Below are positions 9,501-19,953 of a stretch of 64,000 nucleotides of DNA, one piece after another. The position numbers and the translations under genes were made by a program. The first letter of the stretch is position 1. Each line of letters begins with the position of its first letter. Source of the stretch: Chionoecetes opilio (Eukaryota; Arthropoda; Malacostraca; Decapoda; Majidae); the NCBI GenBank assembly GCA_016584305.1, contig JACEEZ010020227.1, positions 1 through 64,000 of the forward strand, given 5' to 3'. The notes under the pieces are model-generated. The model was not told the origin of the DNA, ran no database searches, and saw only the letters and a program-made list of their open reading frames with translations.

Positions 9501-10948
9501 AACCCCTCTATATAAAAGCAACTGAAATTGTTAAATCATCCCATGCACAGGTAAACAACATTGTCATTAGACTTGGAGGTTTTCACCTACTCATGTCATA
9601 CATGGGATCAGTTGGATATGTGATGGGTGGTAGTGGTTTGGAAGATCTATGGAAGACTGTTTATGCTCCAAATACTGTAATCCATATGATGACCGGGCAT
9701 GCATATGCTCGCGCACTTCGCGCTCATCTTCTGTCATCGGTAGCCATCATGTCCAACTTACTGGAGACACCTGGATGTCTCAGTAATGTTAATCTCACTC
9801 ATATCCAGGCTGTACACACAGATCTGCTGAGTGGAGAATGCGCCACTGCTTCTGTGGAAAATGATATGTGTGTCCAACAGCTCACACAGATCATGGATGA
9901 TCTGATGAAAGAGTCTGCCGCCCAAAGTCGAACTGGAAAGCTTTGGGTTGAATATTTGAAACAAGTGTCCCTTATTAGATGTTTCATCCGAGCAGAACGC
10001 ACAGGAGATTGGGATTTACATCTCCATACCGTCAGTGAAATGATCCCCATGTTCCATGCTGCTGGCCACCTTGCATATGCAAAGTCTGCCCGCCTCTACC
10101 TTGACCAGATGAAAGGTCTAAGTGATATCATGTCTCCAGACCAGTACTGCGACTTCACCGAGCATGGGTATTTCCTCATCCGAAGAACAGAAAAATTCTG
10201 GAGTGGAAACTTCAGCGACCAGACTATTGAACAAGAATTGATGCGGTTGCTGAAGACTTCCGGAGGTATGGCTCGTGGTCGAGGAATTACAGACAGCACA
10301 CTCAATAAATGGGTGCATGCTATGCCCAGATGCATCCCAATATGCGATGCCCTGGAATGTTTCACTGCAGTCCACAGTCACACATCTGACCAGCACATAG
10401 ATCTGCGTGCTAGCAGTACAGCCAGAGATGCTAAAGACTATGAGACCTTCCTCAACTGGCTCAAAGTACACTCTCCATTTTCATATGGAGACCATGATGC
10501 TCTGGTCTGTGTAGCAAGCGGTGTTGTTGCTGGCAAGTGTGTAAATGCAGATCAAGCATTTGATATTGGTGTCAAGGCTGCTTCTGTAATGACTGGCGAA
10601 ACCTATGCTGACGTAAAATTAAAACGAAAAGACCGTGTGACCAGCATCAGTGGTGACAAAAATCAGGTCACTGTGCGAGGTGTTGAGGTGGAGGTGAATA
10701 GAACAGTATTGTTCATGAGGGTCACATGTGTGATCCGGGAGAGTTCTGAGATGGAGGAATATCTGCTTCACGAGTTTGCTAAACAGCCACCCTCCCTATT
10801 CGATAAAGGTATCATGAGGAAGAACACTAAGAGTGTCCTTGCTAGTGTTCTCAAGTCGAAAGTGAATGTCCATCTAGAACTTCCAGATAATGCACGTTTC
10901 GTCCTTGATGGAGGACATCTTCTTCAAAGCTTTGCCATAGCCTGCTGA
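9501..10948 (+). other. Middle region of the CXC gene, part 2 (GGFHLLMS block)
   Basis: The longest intact stretch: an open frame from about 9501, with the in-frame ATG at 9593 giving 451 residues. Landmarks in order are FDQPLYIKATEIV (about 9503-9545), RLGGFHLLMSYMGSVGYVM, LRAHLLSSVAI, FIRAERTGDWDLHLHTVSEM, FHAAGHLAYAKSARLYLDQM, FTEHGYFLIRR, DYETFLNWL and FVLDGGHLLQSF. The spaced Asp and His residues (FDQPL, GGFH) could belong to an RNase H-like transposase fold, but that is speculation. Confidence 0.6.
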
Positions 10949-11017
10949 TCCCACATACAACCAGGTGTGTGACCAGTATGTATCCCATGTTCTTGTTCAC
11001 TATGGGCCAGGTAGTAT

Positions 11018-11535
11018 AGTAGTGTTTGACGGATATGGCATGCTTCCTCAACTAAAACTGCGGAACAGCAGCGAAGAGCCAAACAGAACACTTCTCCTGA
11101 CATTGTCTTTGAGTTGGAAATGAAACCACAACATCAAAAAAGGCATTCTGGGTAATGGCAGGAATAAGGACGCGATTAACCCAAAATTAAAGGAGAAATA
11201 TGAGGCTGTGGGTAATTGTCAAACAGGGGTTGCAGATGCTGACTGGCTGATTGCATCAAGTGCCATGATTACATCAACTGCCATAGATGGTGCCCCAACT
11301 CAAAATTCGTCTGTCGTTGTCGTGGGAACTGATACTGACTTGCTGGTGATGATGGTCGCACAAGCCACCCCAAACATGAATCTTTATATGCTCTGTGGAC
11401 GGAACCCTTTGCATGTGTACTGTATACGTGAAATCCAGGAAGCTTGTTCTAGCATCAAACAACACCTGATGTTTGTACATGCAATCACTGGATGTGATAC
11501 TGTGTCTTCCATATAAAATCAAGGGAAAAAAAGGA
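11018..11535 (+). other. FEN1/XPG-like PIN nuclease motifs in the CXC gene
   Basis: Four motifs fall in the order seen in FEN1/XPG nucleases. VVFDGYG at 11018-11038 is followed by a charged K/R segment and matches the N-terminal FDG Asp. ADADWL at 11231-11248 matches the acidic EAEA helix. GTDTDLL at 11325-11345 matches T-D-x-D. TGCDTVSSIYNQGKK at 11486-11530 matches the GSDY...GIG helix-hairpin-helix. The second gene copy at 45.0-48.1 kb keeps the same order. Metal-dependent nuclease activity is therefore a motif-level inference. A frameshift lies between the first and second motifs. Confidence 0.55.
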
Positions 11536-11924
11536 CCCTTCAGCTGTTCGATAGTGATGACAATTGGGACTGTTTGAGTGTTTTCTCTCAGTCTGACGGC
11601 AGTCAGGATGAGATAGCACGCATAGGAGAGTTGTTTCTACTAAAGCTGTATGGAGCTGTCCGGTCAAATTCACTGGACAAGCATCGCTATGTTATGTACT
11701 TCCGATCTACACGTAGAGCGTCCTTATCCTCATCTGGTTGCAAGTTGGAATCAATCCCTCCAACTTCAGCAGCTGCCAAGTTCCATAGCTATATAACATA
11801 CCATGCTGTTCAGCAATGGCAGGGAAATGAGCTACCACCAAATGAGTGGGGGTGGGAGTACAGAGAGGGGATACTTGTTCCAATCTATACCGATAGGCCT
11901 GTTGCTCCCGAGAAGGTACTGAAA

Positions 11925-12079
11925 ATGGTATCTTGCGGCTGCAAGGTAGGATGTGGAAAGTCATGTCGTTGTTACAAGGCACGGATGGAGGTACCATAAT
12001 GTGCACTGGTTGCAGTGGGTACAATTGTAAAAATTCGCATGTTCTTGATGTGCAAGGCGAAGAGGATACCACTGATTAG
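11925..12079 (+). other. Tesmin/TSO1-like CXC cysteine tail
   Basis: The C-terminal residues SCGCKVGCGKSCRCYKARME, then after a frameshift CTGCSGYNCKNSH, have the C-x-C-x3-C-x3-C-x-C spacing of a single CXC motif, a zinc-binding DNA-contact module in tesmin/TSO1 proteins. The preceding WQGNELPPNEWGWEYREG matches the SPGDWGW segment in the fragment at 1.3-1.7 kb. Confidence 0.7.
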
Positions 12080-12224
12080 ACATTCCTTCAACATATGGTT
12101 GGGTTATTTGTGGTTTCTAATTGGTGTTTTGTACAATTTAACATAGTTTGGCTATTATAAATGTAACGTACATAACATAGTTGTGGTATTATTAAAATAA
12201 AATAAAAATAAAAAAAATTTCTTC

Positions 12225-12528
12225 ACCTTATTGAATTTATGCTAATTATGTCAACTCAAAATATTTTTTATGGCTCCATTGTATTCAGCACACTCTAAAA
12301 CATAAATGTATACACAAAAATCTTATTACAACGAACTCGGATGGATGATCATAGTACTTTTCATTTTAGCGTTAATTGTGATGGCGGCCATTTTGAATTA
12401 TGAAAATGCCACGAGGTTGAATTTGCAGAACTTTGCATAAGGGCGATATATACAATATTTTGGAGCTCTCCTGAAAAAATCAGCTTTCTACTATTTATTT
12501 CCACCTTTTAGCTAATGCTCCTGTACTA
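12225..12528 (-). repeat. Right terminal inverted repeat of the CXC element
   Basis: Reverse complement of the left end. The best-conserved part is 12370-12528; the inner block near 12225-12265 matches the left end around 7530-7568. The gene's stop codon at 12079 lies about 145 bases inside it. Confidence 0.75.
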
Positions 12529-12599
12529 TAAGACGTTTTTAATAGGAAGGAGTGTATATGAGATATGAAAATTAAACTAACCTAACCCCACCTTTAGAC

Positions 12600-13880
12600 T
12601 CGCTAATCAAACCTAACCTAACCTAATCCCACGCTTTAACCTAACTAAAGCCAAATCTGCATTAAAAAAGTGTCCGCGGCAAGGGAAGAACAGAGGCGAT
12701 GCAGGTCACAAGAGGAAGCAGAGTGAGGCGGACGTAAACACTTGTCTCGCGTCCCTATGAACAAAATGGCATTATCTCCAAAAGTAATGATTTGCAACGG
12801 AAGCTCATAGAGAGAATGTTTCCTAGAATCCAATAAGGTAAACAGAAACCACACTCCCAATTCCAATGATCTGAAACTCGAGAAATGCCAGTGGTCGCTG
12901 GCAGTTTTAACTCAAAGGTTGGTCTACTGTGTTTTGGCTCCGCGACTAATATTTTTCATAAATTAATTTCGCGATAAACATTGATGCACCGCATCTGAAT
13001 ACCAAAAAATATAGTTCTTCTGTTGTTCTACTAATTATATGGATGACATGCATTACGATGAAACGTTCTATAATAGCAATTTAATGCAAATTACTCGCCT
13101 CGAGTAGCAAAGCTTAATATATTTTTTACATGTATATAGTGGCATGTAAAATTTGGGCGATGTTCACACTGTTTTCTAAGACAGTACTGCTGCGTCTGGC
13201 AAACGCTTGTCAAAATACAATAAGCAATGCCTTGGAAAAACGAAGAATAAAGAATGCCGAAATCGGCTTGTTGCTGCGACAATGTAGGTTATAATTGTGG
13301 AGGCGACACGCCGCGGCGGGGAGTGGTGGCGGGGAGATTGTGGCGGGGAGATTGAATCAAAACATTGCCACTTCACGCGTCGACTCATTGCACTTCCAGG
13401 CTTTCTATCTGTTTGATACACAATAATAACAGGAAAATATGACTGCCTAGGTATAGATAACTTCTAAGCATACGTTATTGACTATATAATATCATAGAGT
13501 AGCATTTACCTCGCCTCCTCAACTATAACCTCCTTGGTTATTTGGTTATATACAATGTCTTACAGAATCAGGCTTCTATACAATATAAATATAGAAGAAA
13601 ATCGTTCTTAATATTATAATTTTGTGTTTTAAGTGCAGTGGAATAAGCCCATATTTTGTTTTCCAGTAGACCAACTTATTATCAAAAAAGTGAGTTAAAA
13701 CTGCCAGCGACCCCTGGCATTTCGAGTTCCAGTTCTCTCGAATTGTGTAGGGAATTTCGGTCCTAGTGTAAATTAATACCAAATGTAGTCCGTGTCTCAG
13801 AAAAGGACCGCGCAGTCCTCGTCCATTTTTACCTGATCTTGATATTACAGGTGGCCTTTTCTTCATAGACCAGGCCAAAG
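12600..13880 (-). repeat. Dispersed repeat R3, split by an AATT element
   Basis: 12600-12862 and 13741-13880 are two halves of one R3 copy. On the minus strand they join as ...CCCTACACAATT + GGGAGTGTGG..., matching the uninterrupted copies at 7130 and 56630. This gives a clean empty-site comparison for the insertion at 12863-13740. The 12580-12650 part is rich in CTAACCTAAC. No coding function is seen. Confidence 0.65.
12863..13740. mobile_element. AATT-flanked TIR element, copy 1 (878 bp)
   Basis: The ends are inverted repeats of about 65 bases (AACTCGAGAAATGCCAGTGG... and its complement near 13690-13740). AATT lies at 12859-12862 and 13741-13744. Near-identical copies lie at 40680-41548 and 41581-42457. 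A conserved 63-codon minus-strand frame (13091-13282) recurs in all three, but I see no motif in it and treat it as incidental. Non-autonomous DNA element, superfamily not assigned. Confidence 0.75.
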
Positions 13881-15083
13881 ACTACTTGTATACTGGACTT
13901 GCTACTCATTTTGGGCTATTTCCAGTGGAGGCCAGTTTTGCGATTCCTGACATTTTCGAACATCACTTCCATTTCCCTTCCTATAGTTTATCAGTATAAA
14001 TGATATACCGTTATCTTTCGTAAATGTTTGTTCTATAATATCAAATAAAAAACTGTAAAATACACTAAAGAAAAGCTATAATGAGAGAGTGAAGAAATAT
14101 GCATGAACTCTATTATTCACTTATTCTCTTAATATTCACTTAAACTCTTCGCCATTTAATATTTTGCGTGAAAACATTTTACATGAAACATATCAATAGA
14201 AGCGGAATTTTATTAGCTTTCCATTGATATATTTCGCTTTCTGATAAATGAATTAGAACCGTACATAAACTAGCGTTAACTAAATAAATAACCTCATCAA
14301 TCGGGAAAATTACCCGATTGATGATGTTATATATTTAGTTAACGCTAATTTATGCATGGTTCTAATTAATTTATCAGAAAACTAAATATATCAATGGAAA
14401 GCTAATAAAATGTCGCTTCTATTGACATGTTGCATGTAAAAAGTCTTCACGCAAAATATTAAATAGCGAAGAGTTTAAATGAATATTAAATTAAGTTCAT
14501 GCATATTTCTTCAGTCTCATAATGGCATTTCTTTAGTGTATTTTACAGTTTTTTATTTGATAATATTATAGAACAATCATTTACGAAGATAACAGTGTAT
14601 CATTTATACTGATAAACCATAGTCTACTGTATTCATGGAACACTTTTTTACTTGGCGATCCGATTGATGATGTTATTTATTTAGTTAACGTTAATTTATG
14701 CATGGTTCTAATTCATTTATCAAAAAACAAAATATATAAATGGAAGGCTAATGAAAATCCGCTTCTGTTGATTTGTTTCATTTAAAATGTTTTCTCGCAA
14801 AATATTTAATGGCGAAGAGTTTAAGAGAATATTAAGTTCATGCATATTTCTTCACTCTCTCATAATAGCATTTCTTTAGTGTATTTTACTGTTTTTTATT
14901 TGATAATATTATAGAACAAACATTTACGAAGATAACGGTATATCATTTATACTGATAAACCATAGGAAGGGATATGGGGGTGATGTTCGAAAATGTCAGG
15001 AATCGCAAAACTGGCCTCCACTGGTCATGGGCGGGTTGGCGCGTGGCACGAGTAGCAAGTCCAGTATATAGTCTTTGGCCAGG
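13870..15083. mobile_element. MITE cassette: ~115-bp TIRs around three 320-bp units
   Basis: Arms 13870-13979 and 14966-15083 are inverted repeats (shared block GCGATTCCTGACATTTTCGA), with an extra GCGGGTTGGCGCG patch in the right arm. Inside are three copies of the TTTATCAGTATA unit: 13985-14309 forward, 14310-14620 reverse and 14659-14963 reverse. The first two meet at the short palindrome AATCGGGAAAATTACCCGAT. Same design as 6074-6867, with different outer arms. Confidence 0.75.
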
Positions 15084-15456
15084 CTTTTGAACCGGCTGCT
15101 CCTGTAGAGATCAAAACAAAAACAAAAGGGAAACAGAACAAAACAAAACTACATGCAAGCATGCAGTTTTATTGTTTATTTCTCATACACCACATTCTTT
15201 CCAAAAACTCTTTCACTGTCTCAATCATCCGTCCCCTTGTCTCACCACACAGTCCCAGCAGCAATAACATCCATTCTCTTCCTGTCCTTTCAACCACCTC
15301 ATTCATTTCACATCCCATTTCAGTCAAAACCACACGCATCATTTCCATTCTCTCTCTCCCCGTTATACTTCTCAGATCTCATATTCTACTAGTAATCATT
15401 CTACCGCAAAATGTAAACACATCAAATCAGCTTCATATTTCTGAAAATCTATCCCA

Positions 15457-16092
15457 TCTATATTAATAAAAGCGAAAGTGTGTGTGTATGTCTGTGTGTG
15501 TGTGGTATAGGTTCCGCCCCCCGTGGCGGAATCCCATCATATACCACATTTTTGGAACCAGGTTGACCAGGGGAAGGTTTTAAGCCCACTTATGAGATGA
15601 TCCGATCCCTTTTTTCTTCTTTGTTTTTAGCAGCCTATTAGCGATATTTGTGAAAAAAAGTGGGTTGCGAGAATTGAGGAAGCCTTGATGTAGGGTGATG
15701 GGTAATGGGTGAGTGAATGGGTGGGGTGATGGGTAATGGGTGTGGGGTGATGGGTGAGTGAATGGGTGGGGGGTGATGGGTGAGGGAATAGATGGGGGGT
15801 GATGGGTAATGGGTGAGTGAATGGGTGTGTGGTGATGGGTAATGGGTGAGTGAATGGGTGGGGGGTGATGGGTAATGGGTGAGTGAATGGGTGGGGGGTG
15901 ATGTGAATGGGTTGGCGTTAATACATACATTTCTACATCCATGATTTCAGGAAAGTTGGAAGGGGCTATCTGGAGAGTCTGTGTTTGGTGGGCCTTCGGC
16001 CACCAAAACACAGGTGGTGGGCCAAAGGCCCACCAATAGCCCTCCGCAGGAGCTAGCCAAAAAGTCAGCCCGGAGGGCGGCTTTGCGGCTAG
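15457..16092 (+). mobile_element. Non-autonomous Helitron-like element, copy 1
   Basis: It begins TCTATATTAATAAAAGCG after an A and ends GCGGCTAG before a T, which fits the Helitron rule A|TC...CTRR|T. Near the 3' end are hairpins formed by GGTGGGCC and GGCCCACC (intact in copy 2, one base changed here). It encodes nothing recognisable. The GGGTGA minisatellite inside makes long spurious minus-strand frames (15580-16011). Confidence 0.65.
15682..15912 (+). repeat. GGGTGATGGGTAATGGGTGAG minisatellite in the Helitron
   Basis: Irregular tandem repeats of GGGTGATGGGTAAT and GGGTGAGTGAATGGGTGGG, about 5-6 units. Copy 2 (21858-22075) has small unit-length differences, as expected for a tandem array. 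Confidence 0.75.
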
Positions 16093-17171
16093 TATATAAT
16101 ATAGACTGATCTGTATTAATTTTCCTGTATAATGTATTATATGATAGTGTTCATTTCAATGCTTAATAATTGCTAACACTATTTATAACTTACAGAAATA
16201 GTATAGACTTATTTTGACCCCAGTGTATGTTCGACGAAATATGCAACATTTTGTATAATTTCACAAAACCATTTCGTCGAACAAGTTGGGCGAAATGACC
16301 CTCGAAGTTCGACCAAACAGTCCGGCCAAATGGCAAGTTTGACGAAACGCACCGTGTGATAGCCGCTTTACCGATGAGCGGCCATTTCCATCACCAACAA
16401 CAAATCCGATTTCTCAGTCGTCTTCAGCGCCGCCATTTGTTTGTATCGATACCATAGATTGGAACCTTTGGTAACGCCGAGTTGAGCAGCCTAGTGCCTT
16501 CCAACGCAGCTTACTAATGCAATTATTTATCAAATACCACAACTTATTCTTCTATATGGTTATTTTCTTCTGATAAGATGAAAAAATTATCAGACAATGC
16601 ATCAACATGATAGAGGGTTTTAAATGAAGAAGTAGAAAAGCTTAGAAGAACTTGGATGGCCGCGGTGCATTCACGTCACCAGCTGTCAAGCAAAACGACA
16701 TATTTTTCACCGCCGTTTGCCTTAATTACTGATTTCATCTGTCACGCTATTATATTTTTCCCATACTCCAGTAATAGTGTAGGTATATATGCGTAAGATA
16801 TACAAAGTGGTAATATGTAAAGTTATTATAAATAAAAGTAATAATTATAAATAAAAATAAAAATTATATACAAATAACAAAATATGAATTATAAATTAAA
16901 GTAGAATATTATAAATAATCGTTGTTGTTATTTATGTGTGTAAATAGTAATTATTTACTGACTTTGGATGGAATCTTTACATTTTCCGCCACTCAGGCAT
17001 ACCAACTGTATCGAATCTGCCGTCTTTGTATCGGTGGGATCCTTACCATGTTGGGGAGCTCCGAGTTCAGAAAACAACGACTGTGAAATCGGATCTCTTT
17101 ATTAGTAAGGAATGTTACAGGTTGGTAAGGCTTTTGGTTAGGGAGCTTACCAAAGGACTGAGAAATCGGCC

Positions 17172-17259
17172 CTATATGTGTTTTCGCGAGCATCAGTGCA
17201 GCCTGGACTAGCCCTAGCCCGTCCTAGACCGGCCTGGTAAACGTCGCGAAAACGCGCTA
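17172..17259 (-). repeat. GC-rich mini-element with CGCGAAAACGCGCTA end
   Basis: About 88 bases running from GTGTTTTCGCGAGCATCAG to CGTCGCGAAAACGCGCTA. It is the reverse complement of the first 85 bases of the 28960-30978 element, so the two share a family. The second duplication copy carries it at about 23346-23430. Confidence 0.6.
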
Positions 17260-18225
17260 ATAGTACCAACAGTACCGAATCTGCCGTCTTTGTTTCATTG
17301 GGATCCTTACCAGGTTGGGGAGCTCTGAATTTAGAAAACGACGACAGATAAATCGGATCTCTTTGTTAGTATGGACTGTTCCCAGGTTGGTAAGGCTTTT
17401 GGGTTGGGGAGCTTACCAAAGGACAGGTGATTCCGTATTTTCTTCGCTCCATTTGTTTCCATCATGCTGCCTCCTTTTGCCATGTTGCTACGCCAGTGAA
17501 AAGGATGTAATTTTTGATTGTAATTAAAATTTTTAACTAAAGCCAATGTTCACATCATTTGCAGGAAGACTTTCAACATTTTCACGGCGGGAGAAGAGGA
17601 TAAATTTGCCTAATGGTAAACATATATGACATGTCATAAGTACAAAGTATCGCAAAACCATCTTACTAATTATAGTAAGATGGTCCACCAATTGTCCGTC
17701 CGTCCATTTGTCTGTCTGTCCGTTCAGCTAAGACTCCGCAATTTATGACCCCAAATTACAAAAAAAAATCTGAAATAGTTAAAGTCATCCCATAAATGGT
17801 TGTAAGCTGTATCTGGTTAGCTTTATCCAATTTCTTCATTAGTATTTGTTTTTGTTTTGCTGAAGTGCCTTTCTTGCACAGACGCTCCACTCCGGAGTCA
17901 CTTAGGGCCGATTTCTCAATCGTTGCCTTTCGTTGGGATCCTTACCAATGAGCGGCCATTTCCATCACCAACAACAAATCCGATTTCTCAGTCGTCTTTT
18001 GCGCCGCTGTTGGTTTGTATAAATACCATAGATTGGAACCTTTGGTAACGCCGATTTGGGGAGCCTAGTGCCTCCCCAACAATGCTTACGAATGCAATTA
18101 TTTATCAAATATCACTAATTCCTACTTCCATATGATTATATTTTCTTCTGAAAAGATGTAAAAAATTATCAGATAATGCATCAATACGTTAGAGGGTTAT
18201 AATGAAAGAATTAGGAAAGTTTTAA

Positions 18226-18887
18226 AGTAATCATCCAGACCATTTTTCATCATTCCTGATTTTAATGCAGTCAAAATCTAGCCATTATCGAGTATATCAA
18301 CAATATGTTATCACTTTTTGCATCCAGTCAGCCGTTTTTTAAATAATCCGCAATCGAAATCTGAAAATTCCCCGAGCTTCCAAAACGCTCCTCACGACTT
18401 GCAGACGATGCGCCACGGCTCGGTGACGTCATTTGAGGAGGCCTCCCAGCCCGGCGGTAATGCAAATACACGTAAACTCAGAAAAAAATATAGTATTTGA
18501 AGAATTGTGGGTTTTTTCTTATATATTTTTTTTTGCGATATGGCATTTTACTTGCATCCTTAATGGGTGCAGCAAGAAAGCTGTGCCTTTCCAGAGAGCT
18601 TATCACTCGTTCCCGACCTATACGGCCACGATATATGGTGGAGACGTGTGTAGTGTGTCACCGGGAGAGAGGCAGGCAGCAGGCTGTGAAAAGCAGTTTG
18701 TCCCCTACGTGGCGTCATCGACAAGTTGCGCGCCACGGCTGTAACAGGGAGTTTTTTTTCCCCGCGCTTTTTACAAAAGTCATGTTTATAGGGAAAAGGC
18801 GGGGAAAAATTAACAATTTTTTATTGGATTAGGTATTTTGAATAAATTTCTACATAATTATGCAAAAAAAGGTTCTGGACGTTTACT
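18226..18887 (+). mobile_element. Kolobok-like MITE with THAP remnant, copy 1
   Basis: TTAA (18222-18225 and 18888-18891) flanks the inverted ends AGTAATCATCCAGACC and GGTTCTGGACGTTTACT. Inside, 18535-18650 resembles the start of a THAP zinc finger (CILNGCSKKAVPFQRAYHSF, frameshifted). TTAA target sites with THAP-domain proteins fit the Kolobok superfamily. Internally deleted relative to the 53.4-61.6 kb element. Confidence 0.7.
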
Positions 18888-19428
18888 TTAAAATAACTTG
18901 GAGGCTGCGGTGAATTCACGGCACCAGCCGCCAAGTAGACGCCCCGGGAACCTCACTGTCGTCGCTTTATTTAACTGTCACGCTACATTTTTCCAAATTA
19001 CAGGAATATGTAGGTACGTATGCGTAAGATATAAAAAAGTTTTTAAAAAGTAATTTCTGGCAAGTATATTATGGCAAGTATAAACTGTCAAGTTTTTTTT
19101 GCATATAAAAAAAACTCATGATAACGTGTAGAAAAAAATTTGGATGCCAACTACTAAGGATTTACCATTTACATTACCATATTTATTGGTTTTGAGCAAT
19201 TAGTACGTCAGCGTGTGTGGGCAAAAATGGGTTTAACTGTATTTTTGGGTATACTCTTTGAAACTTTCAGGAAATGTCCTTTTAGTGTCACTGAGAAATG
19301 AAACCACTTTTTACCAAATTTTCTTTAGCCCCATATGAGCGGCCATTTTTGTCATAGGTGTTTTTGACACCTATTTCAGCCGAATCATTCTTTGGTACTA
19401 AATAGATTGGGGAAATTGTCATAAAAGG

Positions 19429-19800
19429 GTTGTAAAATGTTTACTCCACGAACGGGGGCAAGGTCTAGAGTGCAATTGGCTTGTAAAATGTTTACTCCAC
19501 GAATGGGGGCAAGGTCTAGGGGTGCCTATTGCTTGTAAAATGTTTACTCTGCGAATGGGGGAAAGGTCTAGAGTGCACATTGGCTTGTAAATGTCACTTT
19601 GTTGTTCTTGTTTTTAAGTAATCTTAAGTAATATTAAGTAATCTTATGTAATCTTGTGTAATCTTAAGTAATCTTAATCTTAAGTAATATTTTGTAATCT
19701 TAAGTAATATTTTGTAATCTTAAGAAATATTTTGTAATCTTAAGTAATATTTTGTAATCTTAAGTAATATTTTGTAATCTCAAGTAATCTTTGATATTTC
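19429..19800 (+). repeat. Two tandem satellites (57-bp and 20-bp units)
   Basis: 19429-19590 holds three units of TTGTAAAATGTTTACTCCAC and GGGGCAAGGTCTAGAGTGC. 19612-19796 holds an array based on TAAGTAATATTTTGTAATCT. The same pair lies at 25617-26000 in the second copy, with one or two units gained or lost. Confidence 0.8.
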
Positions 19801-19953
19801 ATGAACATTGTGGGTGGGTAAATAGACGTCCGTATTTAGGTCTGGTTGTAACAGAAGTATTTTAAGGTGAGGGTATTTAAAAAGTTGACTTTAGCCTGTG
19901 CGAGCTTGGACACTTTCCACATCTTTAGTGTGGACGTCTATTTCCTAGTAATT

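Larger units (their letters stand above)
7682..12079 (+). pseudogene. CXC-tailed, FEN1/PIN-like protein gene, full length but frameshifted
   Basis: The coding line can be followed from MMAEFCSIPTCG at 7682 to the stop at 12077-12079, roughly 1,400 residues, in seven or more frame segments. Breaks lie near 8345, 8537, 8846, 9461-9500, 10946, 11120-11200, 11515 and 11990. Conserved landmarks are N-terminal Cys/His pairs, FDQPLYIKA, GGFHLLMSYMG, VVFDGYG, ADADWL, GTDTDLLV, TGCDTVSS and a Cys-rich tail. A TTTTTCAG acceptor-like site (7665-7674) lies just before the first ATG, so an upstream exon is possible. The family is widespread in invertebrate genomes in my memory, but I cannot name it with certainty. 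Single-base breaks in such a well-kept protein may be decay or sequence error. Confidence 0.75.
7299..12528 (+). mobile_element. 5.2-kb TIR element carrying a CXC-tailed, PIN-like gene
   Basis: The element starts TAGTACAGGAGCATTAG and ends with the reverse complement (...CTAATGCTCCTGTACTA). It is flanked by TAA at 7296-7298 and 12529-12531, a candidate 3-bp target duplication of the TWA type that PIF/Harbinger elements make. The terminal inverted repeats run on for about 165 bases with good identity and in a weaker form to about 270 bases. The only coding content is one long plus-strand gene (7682-12079). I found no recognisable DDE transposase, so either the gene is itself an unfamiliar transposase or the element is mobilised in trans. 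Confidence 0.75.
15150..19953 (+). repeat. 4.8-kb segmental duplication, copy 1
   Basis: This segment is repeated in direct orientation at 21353-26155 with very high identity. It carries a Helitron-like element, the GC-rich mini-element, a Kolobok-like MITE and two satellites. Internally, 16370-16620 is also related to 17930-18200 (AACAACAAATCCGATTTCTC, GATTGGAACCTTTGGTAACG). Both copies end at CTATTTCCTAGTAATT. No protein gene is recognised in it. Confidence 0.85.

Noticed and set aside
13091..13282. Conserved 63-residue protein in AATT elements
   Set aside because: The frame is shared only because the three element copies are nearly identical; no start context, motif or excess of silent changes was seen.
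15580..16011. Pro-His-Ser rich protein (also 21803-22174)
   Set aside because: The frame is made by the GGGTGA minisatellite of the Helitron-like element and varies between copies.
19612..19796. CRISPR-like array
   Set aside because: Units are contiguous tandem 20-mers without unique spacers, in a eukaryotic context.
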